This document shows, one piece after another, positions 63,902 to 64,000 of a stretch of DNA of 64,000 nucleotides. Position numbers and translations under genes: made by a program. Every line of letters begins with the position of its first letter. Positions within the stretch are counted from its first letter, which is position 1. The stretch is from Akkermansia muciniphila (GTDB lineage Bacteria; Verrucomicrobiota; Verrucomicrobiia; Limisphaerales; BJHT01): contig CAMAUZ010000003.1 of the NCBI GenBank assembly GCA_945861535.1, forward strand, positions 148,681-212,680, written 5' to 3'. The notes under the pieces were generated by a model. It was given only the letters and a program-made list of their open reading frames with translations, did not search any database and was not told where the DNA came from.

Positions 63902-64000
63902 GTGTCAAGCAACGCTGCCAGAAAACCCTGTATTTACGGCCTTTTGACCGCATTCGCGGCCCTGCTCTGCCTGTCGGGCAGCGCGGCGCTGGCGGCGGCG
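63902..64000 (+). CDS. Start of a secreted protein (3' end outside window)
   Basis: From GTG 63902 the frame reads SSNAARKPCIYGLLTAFAAL then LCLSGSAALAAA, a signal peptide, and runs open to the window end. It is divergent from the TPR gene with 12 bp between starts. Only 33 codons are visible, so no family can be given. Confidence 0.5.
   Translation, partial: MSSNAARKPCIYGLLTAFAALLCLSGSAALAAA

Overview
The window is a 64 kb high-GC chromosomal segment. Its gene content points to Verrucomicrobiota, most likely the Pedosphaera/Limisphaerales (former subdivision 3) side. The evidence is a cytochrome/DUF1549/DUF1553 (PSD1) protein next to a DUF1501 protein, a prepilin-like protein ending in a FADGH motif, DUF1080 and Gfo/Idh/MocA proteins, a second PF07635-type cytochrome domain, weak Shine-Dalgarno signals and many long intergenic inverted repeats. 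Planctomycetes share several of these families and cannot be excluded. No rRNA, tRNA or CRISPR array was seen.

Layout. 0-7 kb: secreted phosphodiesterase, CDP-alcohol phosphatidyltransferase, a GH42-like protein lacking its acid/base Glu, DciA-like DUF721, lysA. 7-11 kb: a dispersed sugar trio (DUF1080 3-keto-glycoside hydrolase family, TIM-barrel isomerase, Gfo/Idh/MocA dehydrogenase). 11-17 kb: ftsB-like and thpR on the minus strand, a secreted PPC-domain protein, purU, an Hsp15-like S4 protein. 17.6-20.4 kb: E2 and E3 of a 2-oxoacid dehydrogenase. 21-27 kb: FHA/cyclase-like protein, then PSD1 and DUF1501. 27-33 kb: an accessory zone with a nucleotidyltransferase module, VapBC-like and two HicBA-like modules, an AT-richer patch and a fibronectin-like gene. 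Here vapC, one hicA and the fibronectin-like gene each carry one in-frame stop. 33-40 kb: LTxxQ protein, prepilin-like protein, metF, J-domain protein, and DUF433/DUF5615 and RelE modules. 40-49 kb: a complete MoxR-DUF58-BatA-VWA-DUF4175 operon. 49-53.6 kb: an electron-transfer cluster (multiheme cytochrome lipoprotein, cytochrome-beta-barrel fusion, double cupredoxin). 53.8-64 kb: rdgB, ctpA, tsaD, another DUF433/DUF5615 pair, cvpA-dnaG, a TPR lipoprotein and the start of a secreted protein.

Two things stand out. First, 49181-53643 looks like an outer-membrane electron conduit in which the barrel carries its own heme domain. Second, the intergenic DNA is dominated by at least ten families of inverted-repeat elements. 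One 215-bp element has 55-bp terminal inverted repeats, is flanked by TA on both sides and sits inside an arm of another repeat family, so it behaves like a non-autonomous transposon (MITE). No transposase is present in the window.
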